The position numbers and the translations under genes were made by a program. DNA of 64,000 nt from Streptomyces klenkii (GTDB lineage Bacteria > Actinomycetota > Actinomycetes > Streptomycetales > Streptomycetaceae), in assembly GCF_003626645.1 (NCBI RefSeq), contig NZ_RBAM01000008.1:341763-405762 (forward strand), read 5' to 3'. Of the stretch, positions 15,926-24,041 are shown piece after piece. Under the pieces are notes generated by a model. That model did no database searches and was not told the DNA's origin. It saw nothing but the letters and a program-made list of their open reading frames with translations. Position 1 is the first letter of the stretch. Every line of letters starts with the position of its first letter.

Positions 15926-16213
15926 ATGTGTGGAGCAAAGGCCGGCGGCCCCGACGCCTCGACGATCAAGCCCGGTGAGACCACGATCCAGGGCTCGGTG
16001 ACCCGCGACGGCGAGCCCGTCACCGGTTACGTGCGCCTGCTGGACGCGACCGGCGAGTTCACCGCCGAGGTGCCCACGTCCGCGACCGGGCAGTTCCGCT
16101 TCTATGCGGCGGAGGGCACGTGGACGCTGCGCGCGCTGGTGCCCGGCGCGACCGCGGACCGCAAGGTCGTGGCGCAGCACGGCGGCCTGACCGAGGTCGC
16201 TATCGCCGTCTGA
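15926..16213 (+). CDS. DUF1416 protein, SseC-like, sulfur-metabolism partner
   Basis: 95 residues starting MCGAKAGGPDASTIKPGETT, the invariant beginning of DUF1416, and followed by a beta-sandwich-like TIQGSVTRDGEPVTGYVRLL and FRFYAAEGTWTLRALVPGA. The family always follows rhodanese genes in actinobacteria. Its biochemical role is unknown; the Cys at position 2 is conserved. Co-transcribed with the sulfurtransferase (31-base gap, AAGGA upstream of ATG). Confidence 0.9.
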   Translation: MCGAKAGGPDASTIKPGETTIQGSVTRDGEPVTGYVRLLDATGEFTAEVPTSATGQFRFYAAEGTWTLRALVPGATADRKVVAQHGGLTEVAIAV

Positions 16214-16303
16214 GAACGGTTTTCCCGACGGCCGGAGGGCCGCACCCCGGGTTGGACACCGTGGGGGGTGCGGCCCTCCGTGCCGCCGCCGTACCGTGGA
16301 CAC

Positions 16304-16591
16304 ATGTACGCGCGGCGGCGTCATCTGTACTTCGCCATGATGGGCGTCTGCATCGGGATGTTCGTCCTGGCGTGGGCGGTCGTGCGCCTGTGGTCCGTGC
16401 CCGCCGCGGTGGGGATGTGCCTCTTCGCCATGGTCATCCCGCCCGTCGCCGCCATCGTCGCCAACCGGCGGGGGCCCGAGGACCGCTGGTGGGACGATCC
16501 CTCGGGCGATCAGAAGTCGGACGAGTGGTGGGACGAGCTCGACGGCAAGCGCCGCCCCGGGCAGCGCGACCCGTGGGGCCGCGACCCGTAG
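16304..16591 (+). CDS. Small membrane protein, DUF3099
   Basis: 95 residues: a basic start MYARRRHLYFAMMGVC, two transmembrane helices (about 8-30 and 35-55), then a Trp/Asp-rich cytoplasmic tail (DRWWDDPSGDQKSDEWWDEL). This matches DUF3099, an uncharacterised actinobacterial membrane family. TACCGT seven bases before ATG and no ribosome site suggest a leaderless message. A longer frame starting at 16268 is less likely. Confidence 0.8.
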   Translation: MYARRRHLYFAMMGVCIGMFVLAWAVVRLWSVPAAVGMCLFAMVIPPVAAIVANRRGPEDRWWDDPSGDQKSDEWWDELDGKRRPGQRDPWGRDP

Positions 16592-16622
16592 CCGGGCGCC
16601 CGGATCAGCGGACGAGACCGGA

Positions 16623-16988
16623 TCAGTAGACGAGCGCCTGCACGCCGTCCGCCATCGCCTCCTGGACGAAGACCTGCGCGCCGGCGATGCGCGCGCCCTC
16701 GATCAGGTCCTTCTCCTCGATGTCGCGGCGCGCGGCGCACTGCGTGCACACCGTGATCGTCCCGCCGCCGGCCTTGATGCCCTCGATGAGGTCCGGCAGG
16801 GGCGCCGCGTGCGGCAGCTCGAACTCCGCCGCCCGCCCGGGCAGCGCGAACCACGACGACTCACCGGTCAGCCACAGCGAGACCTCGACCCCGCTCGCGA
16901 CGGCGACGGCCGCCACCGTGAACGCCTGCGAGCACCGCTCGGGCGCGTCCGCGCCCGCCGTCACCTTGATCACGAGTTTCTTGGCCAT
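16623..16988 (-). CDS. DsrE-like protein
   Basis: 121 residues of the DsrE/F fold: MAKKLVIKVTAGADAPERCS, AFTVAAVAVASGVEVSLWLT, then a Cys pair in TVCTQCAARRDIEE and VQEAMADGVQALVY at the end. DsrE proteins carry or sense sulfur, or act in small multimeric complexes. The CxxC motif may be a sulfur-relay or metal site. Convergent with the DUF3099 gene. TACAGT seven bases before ATG suggests a leaderless start. Confidence 0.85.
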   Translation of the reverse strand: MAKKLVIKVTAGADAPERCSQAFTVAAVAVASGVEVSLWLTGESSWFALPGRAAEFELPHAAPLPDLIEGIKAGGGTITVCTQCAARRDIEEKDLIEGARIAGAQVFVQEAMADGVQALVY

Positions 16989-17040
16989 GCCAGGCACTGT
17001 AGCCCTGCCGGGCGGATCTTCACCGGGCCGAGGAAGGATG

Positions 17041-17170
17041 CGGCACCGCCGGTCCGGTATGTCGTGGGCTACTCGCCGTGGCGGCGGAAAGAAAAGCCCG
17101 CCGCCACGGCGAGAGGCCACAGCGGCGAGAGTCCGGCGGAATGTCCGGCCGGCGGGACCGGCACGCTCAT
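17041..17170. repeat. Palindromic intergenic repeat, copy B
   Basis: The element is dominated by a perfect 16-bp inverted repeat (CTCGCCGTGGCGGCGG at 17072-17087 and its complement at 17098-17113, 10-base loop). It ends with GGCGAGAGTCCGGCGGAAT (17124-17142), the terminal motif shared with copies C and D. The left terminal motif is poorly preserved. It lies between divergent genes (DsrE-like and the small membrane protein). No coding potential is credible. Confidence 0.75.
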
Positions 17171-17285
17171 CATGATCCGCCGGACGGGCGCCCGCGCCGC
17201 CGAAACCAGGGACGACTAGACTCGTGACCGGTCCGTACATCCGTGACCGGTCCGTACACCCTCACTCCCGACGAGGAGCGCGCTC

Positions 17286-17387
17286 GTGCTTGAGGCAGTC
17301 TTCACCACCCTGCTCGTCCTGGTCGCCGTCGGCGTTCTCGCCTTCGCCGGGCTGACCTGGAAGAAGCTGTACCAGGGCCAGCGCTGA
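17286..17387 (+). CDS. 33-residue single-pass membrane peptide
   Basis: GTG start with GAGGAG nine bases upstream. The product is MLEAVFTTLLVLVAVGVLAF plus AGLTWKKLYQGQR: one transmembrane helix and a basic tail. It precedes the heme-binding-like gene by 40 bases. Tiny membrane proteins of this kind are common in Streptomyces and easily missed. The good ribosome site, clean hydrophobic pattern and codon bias support it. Function unknown. Confidence 0.65.
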   Translation: MLEAVFTTLLVLVAVGVLAFAGLTWKKLYQGQR

Positions 17388-17427
17388 CCCGCCCAGTTAC
17401 CCGTCCTCGCACAGATCGTCTGAGCCC

Positions 17428-18024
17428 ATGATCGAGATTCCGTCCGACCTCCACCCGGACCTCGTGCCCCTCGCCTTCCTCCTCGGTAAGTGGGAGGGCG
17501 CCGGCGTCGCCGACTTCCCGGGCGCCGAGAAGTGCAACTTCGGGCAGGAGGTCGTCTTCAGCCATGACGGCCGTGACTTCCTGGAGTACACGTCGCACAG
17601 CTGGGTGCTCGACGGCGAGGGCAAGATGGTGCGCCCGCTGGAGACCGAGACCGGCTACTGGCGGATCGGCAAGGACCGCAAGGTCGAGATCGTCATGGTC
17701 CGCGACGCGGGCGTCGCGGAGGTCTGGTACGGCGAGCTGGCCGACCAGAAGCCGCAGATCGACCTGGCCACGGACGCCGTCGCGCGCACCGAGGCCTCCG
17801 GCCCGTACAGCGGCGGCAAGCGCCTGTACGGCTACGTCAAGGGCGACCTGATGTGGGTCGGCGAGAAGGCCACCCCCGAGGTGCCTCTGCGCCCCTACAT
17901 GTCGGCGCACCTGAAGAAGATCGCCGACCAGAAGAGCCTCCAGGAGTGGGCCGCGAGCCTGCCCGAGGACGCTCCCGACGGCGTCGCCTTCTACAACCCG
18001 GACGGCACGCCCTACACCGGCTGA
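17428..18024 (+). CDS. Nitrobindin-like heme-binding protein (FABP/THAP4 family)
   Basis: 198 residues with the nitrobindin signature LLGKWEGAGVADFPG near residue 20 and a C-terminal MSAHLKKI, whose His (about 167) matches the heme-ligating His of nitrobindins. The fold is a ten-stranded beta barrel with ferric heme that can bind NO or isomerise peroxynitrite. The call as an active heme protein rests on these motifs only. It lies directly upstream of the cobalamin riboswitch but is in a separate unit. Confidence 0.88.
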   Translation: MIEIPSDLHPDLVPLAFLLGKWEGAGVADFPGAEKCNFGQEVVFSHDGRDFLEYTSHSWVLDGEGKMVRPLETETGYWRIGKDRKVEIVMVRDAGVAEVWYGELADQKPQIDLATDAVARTEASGPYSGGKRLYGYVKGDLMWVGEKATPEVPLRPYMSAHLKKIADQKSLQEWAASLPEDAPDGVAFYNPDGTPYTG

Positions 18025-18039
18025 GCCGCCCGCCCAGCA

Positions 18040-18160
18040 GCACCGCGCCCCGTGGGGAAAGTCCGGTCGAATTCCGGCGCTGACCCGCAACGGTAGGCGG
18101 AAAGGCCCTCCGGGGCCTTTTCCGTAAGCCCGATCGCCCACGGCGCGCACGATCCCCGTA
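18040..18160 (+). ncRNA. Cobalamin riboswitch
   Basis: The conserved core is present: GTGGGGAAAGTCCGGTCGAA (18052-18071), then TTCCGGCGCTGACCCGCAAC continuing to GGTA, matching the GGGAA / CCGG / GCTGACCCGCAACGGT heart of B12 aptamers. A ten-base-pair stem (GGAAAGGCCC...GGGCCTTTTCC) follows, then AAGCCCGATCGCCCA. It lies about 100 bases upstream of a FecCD/BtuC-type permease, so adenosylcobalamin would repress the btuCDF genes, probably by masking the ribosome site. Edges are approximate. Confidence 0.88.
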
Positions 18161-18268
18161 CAACTCGCCGTGGACTGCGAGGGGACCACCCGGGCACCGA
18201 CCGCACCGCACCCGCCCCGGGCCGCTCCTCCGTACGTACGGACGCGGCCCGAGGCGAAGGCGCAGCCC

Positions 18269-19387
18269 GTGTCGACAGATCTCCCGGTCCTCCGCCCGGA
18301 GGGTTCCGGCCCCGCGCCCGGCGCGCCGCCGGGACCCGCCACGGCCGCGCCACGGCGGCTGCCGCTGCCGCCCCTGCTGGCCGCCCTGACGGCCGCGCTC
18401 CTGATCTCCGTCCTGTGCGGCACGGGCCTGGGCGCCGCGGGCGTCACGTGGGCCGAGACGCTGCGCCATCTGCGGGCTGGGCTCACCGGCGGCACGATCA
18501 CGCCGGACGAGGTCTCCTCGTACACCATCGTCTGGGAGCTGCGCTTCCCGCGCGCCCTGCTGGCCGCCGTCGTCGGCGCGGGGCTCTCCGCTGTCGGCGT
18601 GGCCGTGCAGGCCATGGTCCGCAACGCCCTCGCCGACCCGTTCGTACTGGGCATCTCCTCGGGCGCCGCGATCGGCGCGAACGCCGTCCTGCTGTTCGGC
18701 GCGCTGGCCTCGCTGGGGGTCTGGGCGCTGTCCGGGGCGGCGTTCGTCTCGGCGCTCGCCGCGATGGTGCTCGTCTATCTCGCGGCCCGCACCCCGCAGG
18801 GCCTGACGCCGCTGCGGCTGGTCCTGACGGGCTCGGCGATGTACTACGGGTTCTCCGCCGTCACCACCTTGATGATCTTCATGGCGGAGCGCGGGGAGGC
18901 CGCCCGCTCGGCCATGATGTGGCTGCTCGGCAGCCTGGGCGGCGCCACGTGGGCGTCCCTGCCGGTGGCCGCCGCGGTCGTGCTGGCCGGCATCGGCGCC
19001 CTGCTGTGGTGGGCGCGCAGCCTCAACGCGCTGGCCATGGGCGACGAGACGGCGGCCGCGCTGGGCGTGGACCCCGACCGGATGCGCCGCGGGCTGTTCG
19101 TCCTGGCGGCGGCCGTGACCGGCGCCGTCGTCGCCGTCAGCGGCGCGATCGGCTTCGTCGGCCTGATGGTCCCGCACGTCACCCGCATGCTCGTCGGCGC
19201 CGACCACCGCCGCGTGCTGGCCGTCGCCCCGCTGCTGGGCGCCGTGCTGCTGGTGTGGGTCGACATCGCCTCCCGGCTGCTGCTCGCGCCCGTCGAACTG
19301 CCCGTCGGCGTCCTGACCGCCCTCATCGGCGTGCCCTGCTTCGTCCTGCTGATGCGGCGCCGCCGCTACTCCTTCGGAGGCGCCTGA
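18269..19387 (+). CDS. btuC: Cobalamin ABC transporter permease (FecCD/BtuC family)
   Basis: About 372 residues from GTG at 18269 (GAAGG upstream). A frame open from 18170 would place its start inside the riboswitch. Typical FecCD features: LRFPRALLAAVVGAGLSAVG near the start, NALADPFVLGISSGAAIGAN, FVGLMVPHVTRMLVG and VELPVGVLTALIGVPCFVLL at the end; about nine to ten transmembrane helices. Siderophore and B12 permeases share this family; the riboswitch decides for B12. Its stop overlaps a small duplicated start (TGATG), see 19366-19427. Confidence 0.88.
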   Translation: MSTDLPVLRPEGSGPAPGAPPGPATAAPRRLPLPPLLAALTAALLISVLCGTGLGAAGVTWAETLRHLRAGLTGGTITPDEVSSYTIVWELRFPRALLAAVVGAGLSAVGVAVQAMVRNALADPFVLGISSGAAIGANAVLLFGALASLGVWALSGAAFVSALAAMVLVYLAARTPQGLTPLRLVLTGSAMYYGFSAVTTLMIFMAERGEAARSAMMWLLGSLGGATWASLPVAAAVVLAGIGALLWWARSLNALAMGDETAAALGVDPDRMRRGLFVLAAAVTGAVVAVSGAIGFVGLMVPHVTRMLVGADHRRVLAVAPLLGAVLLVWVDIASRLLLAPVELPVGVLTALIGVPCFVLLMRRRRYSFGGA

Positions 19388-19427
19388 TGCAGAGGGACAC
19401 CTACTCCTCCGGAGGCGCCTGATGCAG
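19366..19427 (+). repeat. 35-bp tandem duplication of the stop/ribosome-site/start junction
   Basis: The 27-base segment CTACTCC(T/C)... to ...CTGATGCAG occurs at 19366-19392 and again at 19401-19427 with one mismatch. Each copy ends in a GGAGGCGCCTGATG junction. The first ATG opens an 11-codon frame (MQRDTYSSGGA) whose stop overlaps the second ATG, which starts the ATPase gene. Translation of btuD may therefore pass through a decoy mini-frame coupled to btuC. Confidence 0.85.
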
Positions 19428-20195
19428 GTGGACATCGAGGACCTGTCGGTCGAGATCGCGGGCGCCCGCCTGGTCTCGGACATCACCCTGCGCGCCGGCA
19501 GCGGCCGCTTCGTGGGCCTCATAGGCCCCAACGGCAGCGGCAAGTCCACGCTGCTGCGCTGTGCCTACCGGGCGCTGCGGCCCGCCGCCGGCGCCATCCG
19601 CCTCGACGGCGACGACCTCCACGCCCTGGGCGTCCGGGAGGGCGCGCGCAGGCTGGCGGCGCTGCCGCAGGAGTCGGCGAGCGAGTTCGACTTCACGGCG
19701 GGCGAGGTCGTCGCCATGGGCCGGCTGCCGCACCAGCGCTCCGGCGGCCGGGTCACGGCCCGCGACACCGCGGTGTGCGCGGCGGCGCTGGAGCGCGTCG
19801 GCGCGGGGCACCTGGCCGGGCGCAGTTTCCCCACGCTGTCCGGCGGCGAGAAGCAGCGCGTGCTGATCGCCCGCGCGCTGGCCCAGGAGCCGCGGGTGCT
19901 GGTCCTGGACGAGCCCACCAACCACCTGGACATCGCCCAGCAGCTGGAGGTGCTGGCGCTGGTGCGGGACGCGGGCCTGACGGTCCTGGCCGCCCTGCAC
20001 GACATCGACCTGGCCGCGGCGCACTGCGACGAGCTGTACGTCATCCGCGGCGGGCGCATCGTCGCGTCCGGGCCGCCGGACGAGGTGCTGACCGCCGAGC
20101 TGCTCGCCGGCGTGTTCGGCGTACGGGCGCACCGCGTGCCGCACCCGGAGACCGGCGCGACGCGCCTGCTGTTCGACCGCCTGCCGACCCCGTAA
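19422..20195 (+). CDS. btuD: Cobalamin ABC transporter ATP-binding protein
   Basis: 257 residues: Walker A IGPNGSGKSTLLR, Q-loop LPQESASEF, signature TLSGGEKQRVLIARAL, Walker B VLVLDEPTNHLD, switch His in ALHDIDLAAAH. This is an FepC/BtuD-type ATPase. Start ATG after GGAGGCGCCTG, overlapping the stop of the duplicated mini-frame. It partners with the FecCD permease and the lipoprotein that follows 12 bases downstream. Confidence 0.92.
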   Translation: MQVDIEDLSVEIAGARLVSDITLRAGSGRFVGLIGPNGSGKSTLLRCAYRALRPAAGAIRLDGDDLHALGVREGARRLAALPQESASEFDFTAGEVVAMGRLPHQRSGGRVTARDTAVCAAALERVGAGHLAGRSFPTLSGGEKQRVLIARALAQEPRVLVLDEPTNHLDIAQQLEVLALVRDAGLTVLAALHDIDLAAAHCDELYVIRGGRIVASGPPDEVLTAELLAGVFGVRAHRVPHPETGATRLLFDRLPTP

Positions 20196-20207
20196 GGACA
20201 CGCCCGC

Positions 20208-21257
20208 ATGACACGCCGCACCTCCCGCACCTCCCGTACCGCCCGCACCTCGCTCGCCCTTGCGGCCGTCCTCGCCCTGGCCACCGGCTGCGGGGCGAAG
20301 GTCGCCGAGGACGGCGACACGGCGAAGACGGGCGAGAAGGCCTCCGGCCACTACCCCGTGACCGTCGAGAACTGCGGGGTGAAGACGACGTACGACAAGG
20401 CGCCGCAGCGCGTCGTCACCAACGACGTGAACATCGCCGAGATCATGTTCGCGCTCGGCCTGGAGGACCGCATGGCCGGGTACGTGGCCCCCGATTACCG
20501 CGCCGACCGCGAGTCCGTGCCGTGGAAGGACGGCTACAAGAAGGTGCCCTGGCTGTCCAAGAAGGAGATCACCAAGGAGATGGTGCTGGACGCGAAGGCC
20601 GACCTGGTCTTCGCCGGCTGGAACTACGGCTTCTCCGAGGGCCGGGGCTTCACGCCCGACGCCCTGAAGAAGCTCGGCGTCGGCTCGTACGTCCTCACCG
20701 AGTCCTGCCGCAACGGCGGCGCGGGCAAGGCGCGCGGCGTGATGCCGCCCCTGGAGGCCCTCTACACCGACCTCACCACGCTCGGGAAGGTCTTCGGCGT
20801 GGAGGACCGGGCGGCGAAGCTCGTCGCGGGCTTCAAGAAGCAGGTCGCCGAGGCGCAGGCCGGCGTGCCCGCGGACGGCAAGCGGCCCACGGTCTTCCTC
20901 TACGACGACGGCCGCGACAAGGCGACCACCTCCGGCGCCTTCGCCGGCCCGCACGACATCATCACCAAGGCCGGCGGCGACCACGTGATGAAGGACCTCA
21001 AGGACACCTGGCCCTCGGTCGGCTGGGAGACCGTCGTCGAACGCAACCCCGACGTCATCGTCATCAACAACTACGGCGACGTGACGGCCGAGCAGAAGAA
21101 GGAGTTCCTGAAGTCGTACCCGCCGCTCGCGGGCGTCTCGGCCGTCAAGAACGACCGGATCTTCGTCCTCGACTACGTCGACCTCGTCGAGAGCCCCCGC
21201 AACCCGGCCGCCATCGCCGCGCTCGCCCGCTATCTCAAGGGGGTACGGGAGCAGTGA
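20208..21257 (+). CDS. btuF: Cobalamin-type ABC transporter substrate-binding lipoprotein
   Basis: 349 residues with an Arg/Thr-rich start and signal peptide (SLALAAVLALATGC). The lipobox ALATGC places the lipidated Cys at about residue 28. The mature part is a class III binding protein (PQRVVTNDVNIAEIMFALGL, LKDTWPSVGWETVVERNPDV). Family relatives bind B12 or ferric siderophores; the upstream riboswitch favours B12 or cobinamide. Third gene of the unit. Confidence 0.88.
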   Translation: MTRRTSRTSRTARTSLALAAVLALATGCGAKVAEDGDTAKTGEKASGHYPVTVENCGVKTTYDKAPQRVVTNDVNIAEIMFALGLEDRMAGYVAPDYRADRESVPWKDGYKKVPWLSKKEITKEMVLDAKADLVFAGWNYGFSEGRGFTPDALKKLGVGSYVLTESCRNGGAGKARGVMPPLEALYTDLTTLGKVFGVEDRAAKLVAGFKKQVAEAQAGVPADGKRPTVFLYDDGRDKATTSGAFAGPHDIITKAGGDHVMKDLKDTWPSVGWETVVERNPDVIVINNYGDVTAEQKKEFLKSYPPLAGVSAVKNDRIFVLDYVDLVESPRNPAAIAALARYLKGVREQ

Positions 21258-21276
21258 CGCTGCCTAGACTGGTGGG

Positions 21277-21726
21277 GTGGTGGACACCGACTGGCAGAGC
21301 AACCTCCGTAGGCGCGGGTACCGGCTGACGCCGCAGCGCCAGCTCGTCCTGGAGGCGGTCGACCGGCTGGAGCACGCGACCCCGGACGACATCCTCACCG
21401 AGGTCCGGCGCACCGCCGGCGGGGTCAACATCTCCACGGTCTACCGGACCCTGGAGCTGCTGGAGGAGCTGGGCCTGGTCAGCCACGCCCACCTCGGGCA
21501 CGGCGCCCCGACCTACCACCTCGCCGACCGGCACCACCACATACACCTCGTCTGCCGGGACTGCACGGGCGTCGTCGAGGCCGATCTGTCCGTGGCCGCG
21601 GAGTTCACGGACCGGCTCCGCGCGGAGTTCGGCTTCGAGACCGACATGAAGCACTTCGCGATCTTCGGCCGGTGCCGGGAGTGCGCTGCCGGGCGCGCCT
21701 CGAAGGAGCCGCCGGCCGCGCCGTAG
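21277..21726 (+). CDS. nur: Nur-type nickel-responsive Fur-family regulator
   Basis: 149 residues that match what I recall of Nur of S. coelicolor almost through: NLRRRGYRLTPQRQLVLEAV, VNISTVYRTLELLEELGLVS and the metal-binding HLGHGAPTYHLADRHHHIHL. C-terminal CRDC...CREC holds the zinc. Nur represses nickel uptake and the iron superoxide dismutase when nickel is sufficient. The GTG start is six bases after TAGACT with no ribosome site, so it looks leaderless; a second GTG follows immediately. Neighbours: B12 transporter upstream, YgfZ downstream. Confidence 0.88.
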   Translation: MVDTDWQSNLRRRGYRLTPQRQLVLEAVDRLEHATPDDILTEVRRTAGGVNISTVYRTLELLEELGLVSHAHLGHGAPTYHLADRHHHIHLVCRDCTGVVEADLSVAAEFTDRLRAEFGFETDMKHFAIFGRCRECAAGRASKEPPAAP

Positions 21727-21736
21727 GCTTGGCCGC

Positions 21737-22720
21737 ATGCCGCGTGAATCGAAAGCCAGCCCGCTGCTGTCGCTGCCCGGCGCCGTCGCCGCCGAGGCCC
21801 CTGACGAAGGGGTCGCCGCCCACTACGGCGATCTCTTCCGCGAACAGCGCGCGCTCGCCGGAGGGTCCGGTTTCGTCGACCTCTCGCACCGCGGGGTCGT
21901 CACCGTCACCGGGCCCGACCGGCTGAGCTGGCTGCACCTCCTGCTCACCCAGCACGTCAGTGACCTGCCGCCGGGGCGGGCCACGGAAGCGCTGATCCTC
22001 TCCGCCAACGGGCACATCGAGCACGCGCTCTCCCTCGTGGACGACGGGGAGACCGTCTGGGCCCACGTCGAGCCCGGCACCCAGGACGCCCTCATCGCCT
22101 ACCTGGAGAGCATGAAGTTCTTCTACCAGGTCGAGGTCGCCGACCGTACGGACGACTACGCCGTGGTGTACCTGCCCGCGGGTTCGATCGCGGAAGCACC
22201 CGAGGGCGCCCTGGCGCGCGAGACGGCGCACGGACGGGAGCTGTTCCTGCCGCGCGCGCTGCTGGAGCCGTTCGCGGCGGCGCACGGCCCCGCCGCGGGC
22301 GTCCTCGCCCACGAGGCGCTCCGGGTGGAGGCGCACCGCCCCCGGCTCGGCCTGGAGACCGACCACCGGACGATCCCGCACGAGCTCGGCCTCATCGGCC
22401 CGGCCGTCCACCTCCAGAAGGGCTGCTACCGCGGCCAGGAGACCGTGGCCCGCGTCCACAACCTGGGGAAGCCGCCGCGGCGGCTGGTCTTCCTGCACCT
22501 CGACGGCAGCGAGGTGTCCCTGCCCCCGCACGGGGCCGCCGTGCGGCTGGCATCCGACGGCCCCGAGGGCCGCCAGCTGGGCTTCGTGACGACCTCGGCC
22601 CGCCACTACGAACTGGGCCCGATCGCCCTGGCCCTGGTCAAGCGGAACGTCGCGGTCGACGCGCCCCTGCTGGTGGGCGAGAAGACGGCCGCGACGCAGG
22701 AGGTAGTGGTCGAACCGTAA
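21737..22720 (+). CDS. ygfZ: Folate-binding YgfZ-like protein (iron-sulfur cluster repair)
   Basis: 327 residues of the GcvT-like YgfZ/IBA57 family, with LSHRGVVTVTGPDRLSWLHL near the N-terminus and the invariant KGCYRGQETVAR motif near residue 235. YgfZ proteins use tetrahydrofolate in maintenance of [4Fe-4S] enzymes. TAGGCT (21724-21729) ends seven bases before the ATG and no ribosome site precedes it, so the message is probably leaderless and starts inside the nur stop region. Confidence 0.92.
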   Translation: MPRESKASPLLSLPGAVAAEAPDEGVAAHYGDLFREQRALAGGSGFVDLSHRGVVTVTGPDRLSWLHLLLTQHVSDLPPGRATEALILSANGHIEHALSLVDDGETVWAHVEPGTQDALIAYLESMKFFYQVEVADRTDDYAVVYLPAGSIAEAPEGALARETAHGRELFLPRALLEPFAAAHGPAAGVLAHEALRVEAHRPRLGLETDHRTIPHELGLIGPAVHLQKGCYRGQETVARVHNLGKPPRRLVFLHLDGSEVSLPPHGAAVRLASDGPEGRQLGFVTTSARHYELGPIALALVKRNVAVDAPLLVGEKTAATQEVVVEP

Positions 22721-22768
22721 GCGAGGAGGGACCGGGGGGCTTGCCCAGGCCTGCCCCCCGGGAGGCCG

Positions 22769-23194
22769 TCACACCTCCACGATCACCGTGAACGGGCCGT
22801 TGTTCGTCAGCGACACTTTCATGTCCGCGCCGAAGCGGCCCGTCTCCACCTGCGCCCCCAGCTCCCGGAGATGGGCGACGACGGCGTCCACCAAGGGCTC
22901 GGCGACCCCGCCGGGGGCAGCCGCGTTCCACGTGGGCCGCCGCCCCTTCCGGGCGTCACCGTAGAGAGTGAACTGCGAGATCACCAGCAGCGGCGCCCCC
23001 ACGTCCGAACACGACTTCTCGTCCTCGAGGATCCGTACGGACCACAGCTTCCGCGCGAGCTGCTCCGCCTTCGCCGGGGTGTCGTCGTGCGTCACCCCGA
23101 CGAGGACGCACAGCCCCTGTCCGATGATCTCTCCGACGGTCTCGCCGTCCACGACGACCCGCGCCCCGTCCACCCTCTGCACCACTGCACGCAT
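22769..23194 (-). CDS. dtd: D-aminoacyl-tRNA deacylase
   Basis: 141 residues, the family length, when started at the second ATG (MRAVVQRVDGARVVVDGE). The first ATG, nine bases upstream, adds three residues. Catalytic SQFTLYGD (Ser-Gln-x-x-Leu-Tyr-Gly) is near 78, and NNGPFTVIVEV carries the cross-subunit Gly-Pro loop. The enzyme removes D-amino acids (and glycine from tRNA-Ala) mischarged on tRNA. Convergent with ygfZ. Confidence 0.95.
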   Translation of the reverse strand: MRAVVQRVDGARVVVDGETVGEIIGQGLCVLVGVTHDDTPAKAEQLARKLWSVRILEDEKSCSDVGAPLLVISQFTLYGDARKGRRPTWNAAAPGGVAEPLVDAVVAHLRELGAQVETGRFGADMKVSLTNNGPFTVIVEV

Positions 23195-23347
23195 ACGGAC
23201 CATGATGCCTTGCGTCCATCCAGGGCCGTTCGGGTGCGGAGACCCTGCGCCCGGGCCTCACCCAGTGGCACGATGCGTGCAGGCGGTGCCTTGTGCGGGC
23301 ACATGTGATGCGGCCGCACACCGCCCGAGGGGAAACGGAAGACGCGC

Positions 23348-23938
23348 ATGACCACACCCATTGAGGACGGCCCCATGCTCAAGGCAGCCGACAGCCTCCA
23401 GCCCCGGCCGCCGAGCCAGCGCTCCGGCCGGCAGGCGGACGTCCCCGGCCGCGGCCTCGGCGAGCTGGGCCTGGTGGAGCTGCGCGCCCTGCGCCGGGAC
23501 GCCCGGCGCGACGAGGCGGACCTCAGCTACGTGCGGCGGCTGCTCCAGGGCCGGATCGACATCCTCCGGGCCGAGCTGGCGCGCCGCTCCTCACCGGGCT
23601 CCCCGGTCATGGCCCGCCTCGTCGTGGACCGGCTGTCGGAGATCCTCGCGGACGCCCCCTCGGACCACCGCTCGTCCGCCCGCCACGTGACCGTGGGCAC
23701 GCCGCACAGCGAGGAGTACCGGCGGCTGGCCGAGGACATGCTGTCGGAGGTGGAGCTGTCGGACCTGGGCGCCCGGACGGACGGCGAGCTGCACGCGGCC
23801 ATGGACCGCCTGGCCTCGTACGAGCGGCAGGTGTCGGTGCGGCGCCAGCAGCTCCAGCGGACGGCGGACGATTGCAGCGGCGAGATCGCCCGCCGGTACC
23901 GCGAGGGGGAAGCACAGGTGGACGACCTCCTCGCGTAA
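23348..23938 (+). CDS. rsiG: RsiG, c-di-GMP-dependent anti-sigma factor for WhiG
   Basis: 196 residues with two long helices, each containing the c-di-GMP binding signature E-x3-S-x2-R-x3-Q-x3-D. The first is Glu56-Ser60-Arg63-Gln67-Asp71 (EADLSYVRRLLQGRID), and the second is Glu159-Ser163-Arg166-Gln170-Asp174 (ERQVSVRRQQLQRTAD). This double motif defines RsiG, which holds the sporulation sigma factor WhiG inactive while c-di-GMP is high. ATG with GGAAG upstream. Monocistronic by spacing. Confidence 0.95.
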   Translation: MTTPIEDGPMLKAADSLQPRPPSQRSGRQADVPGRGLGELGLVELRALRRDARRDEADLSYVRRLLQGRIDILRAELARRSSPGSPVMARLVVDRLSEILADAPSDHRSSARHVTVGTPHSEEYRRLAEDMLSEVELSDLGARTDGELHAAMDRLASYERQVSVRRQQLQRTADDCSGEIARRYREGEAQVDDLLA

Positions 23939-24041
23939 GGCGGCGCGTAGGGCTGCGCATTGCGCATAAGGCCGCGGCCGGCCCGGCGGCCTGCGGAAAT
24001 CCGCGTGCGGACGCGGCGGCGGCGCGCCTAGCGTCGCGGCC

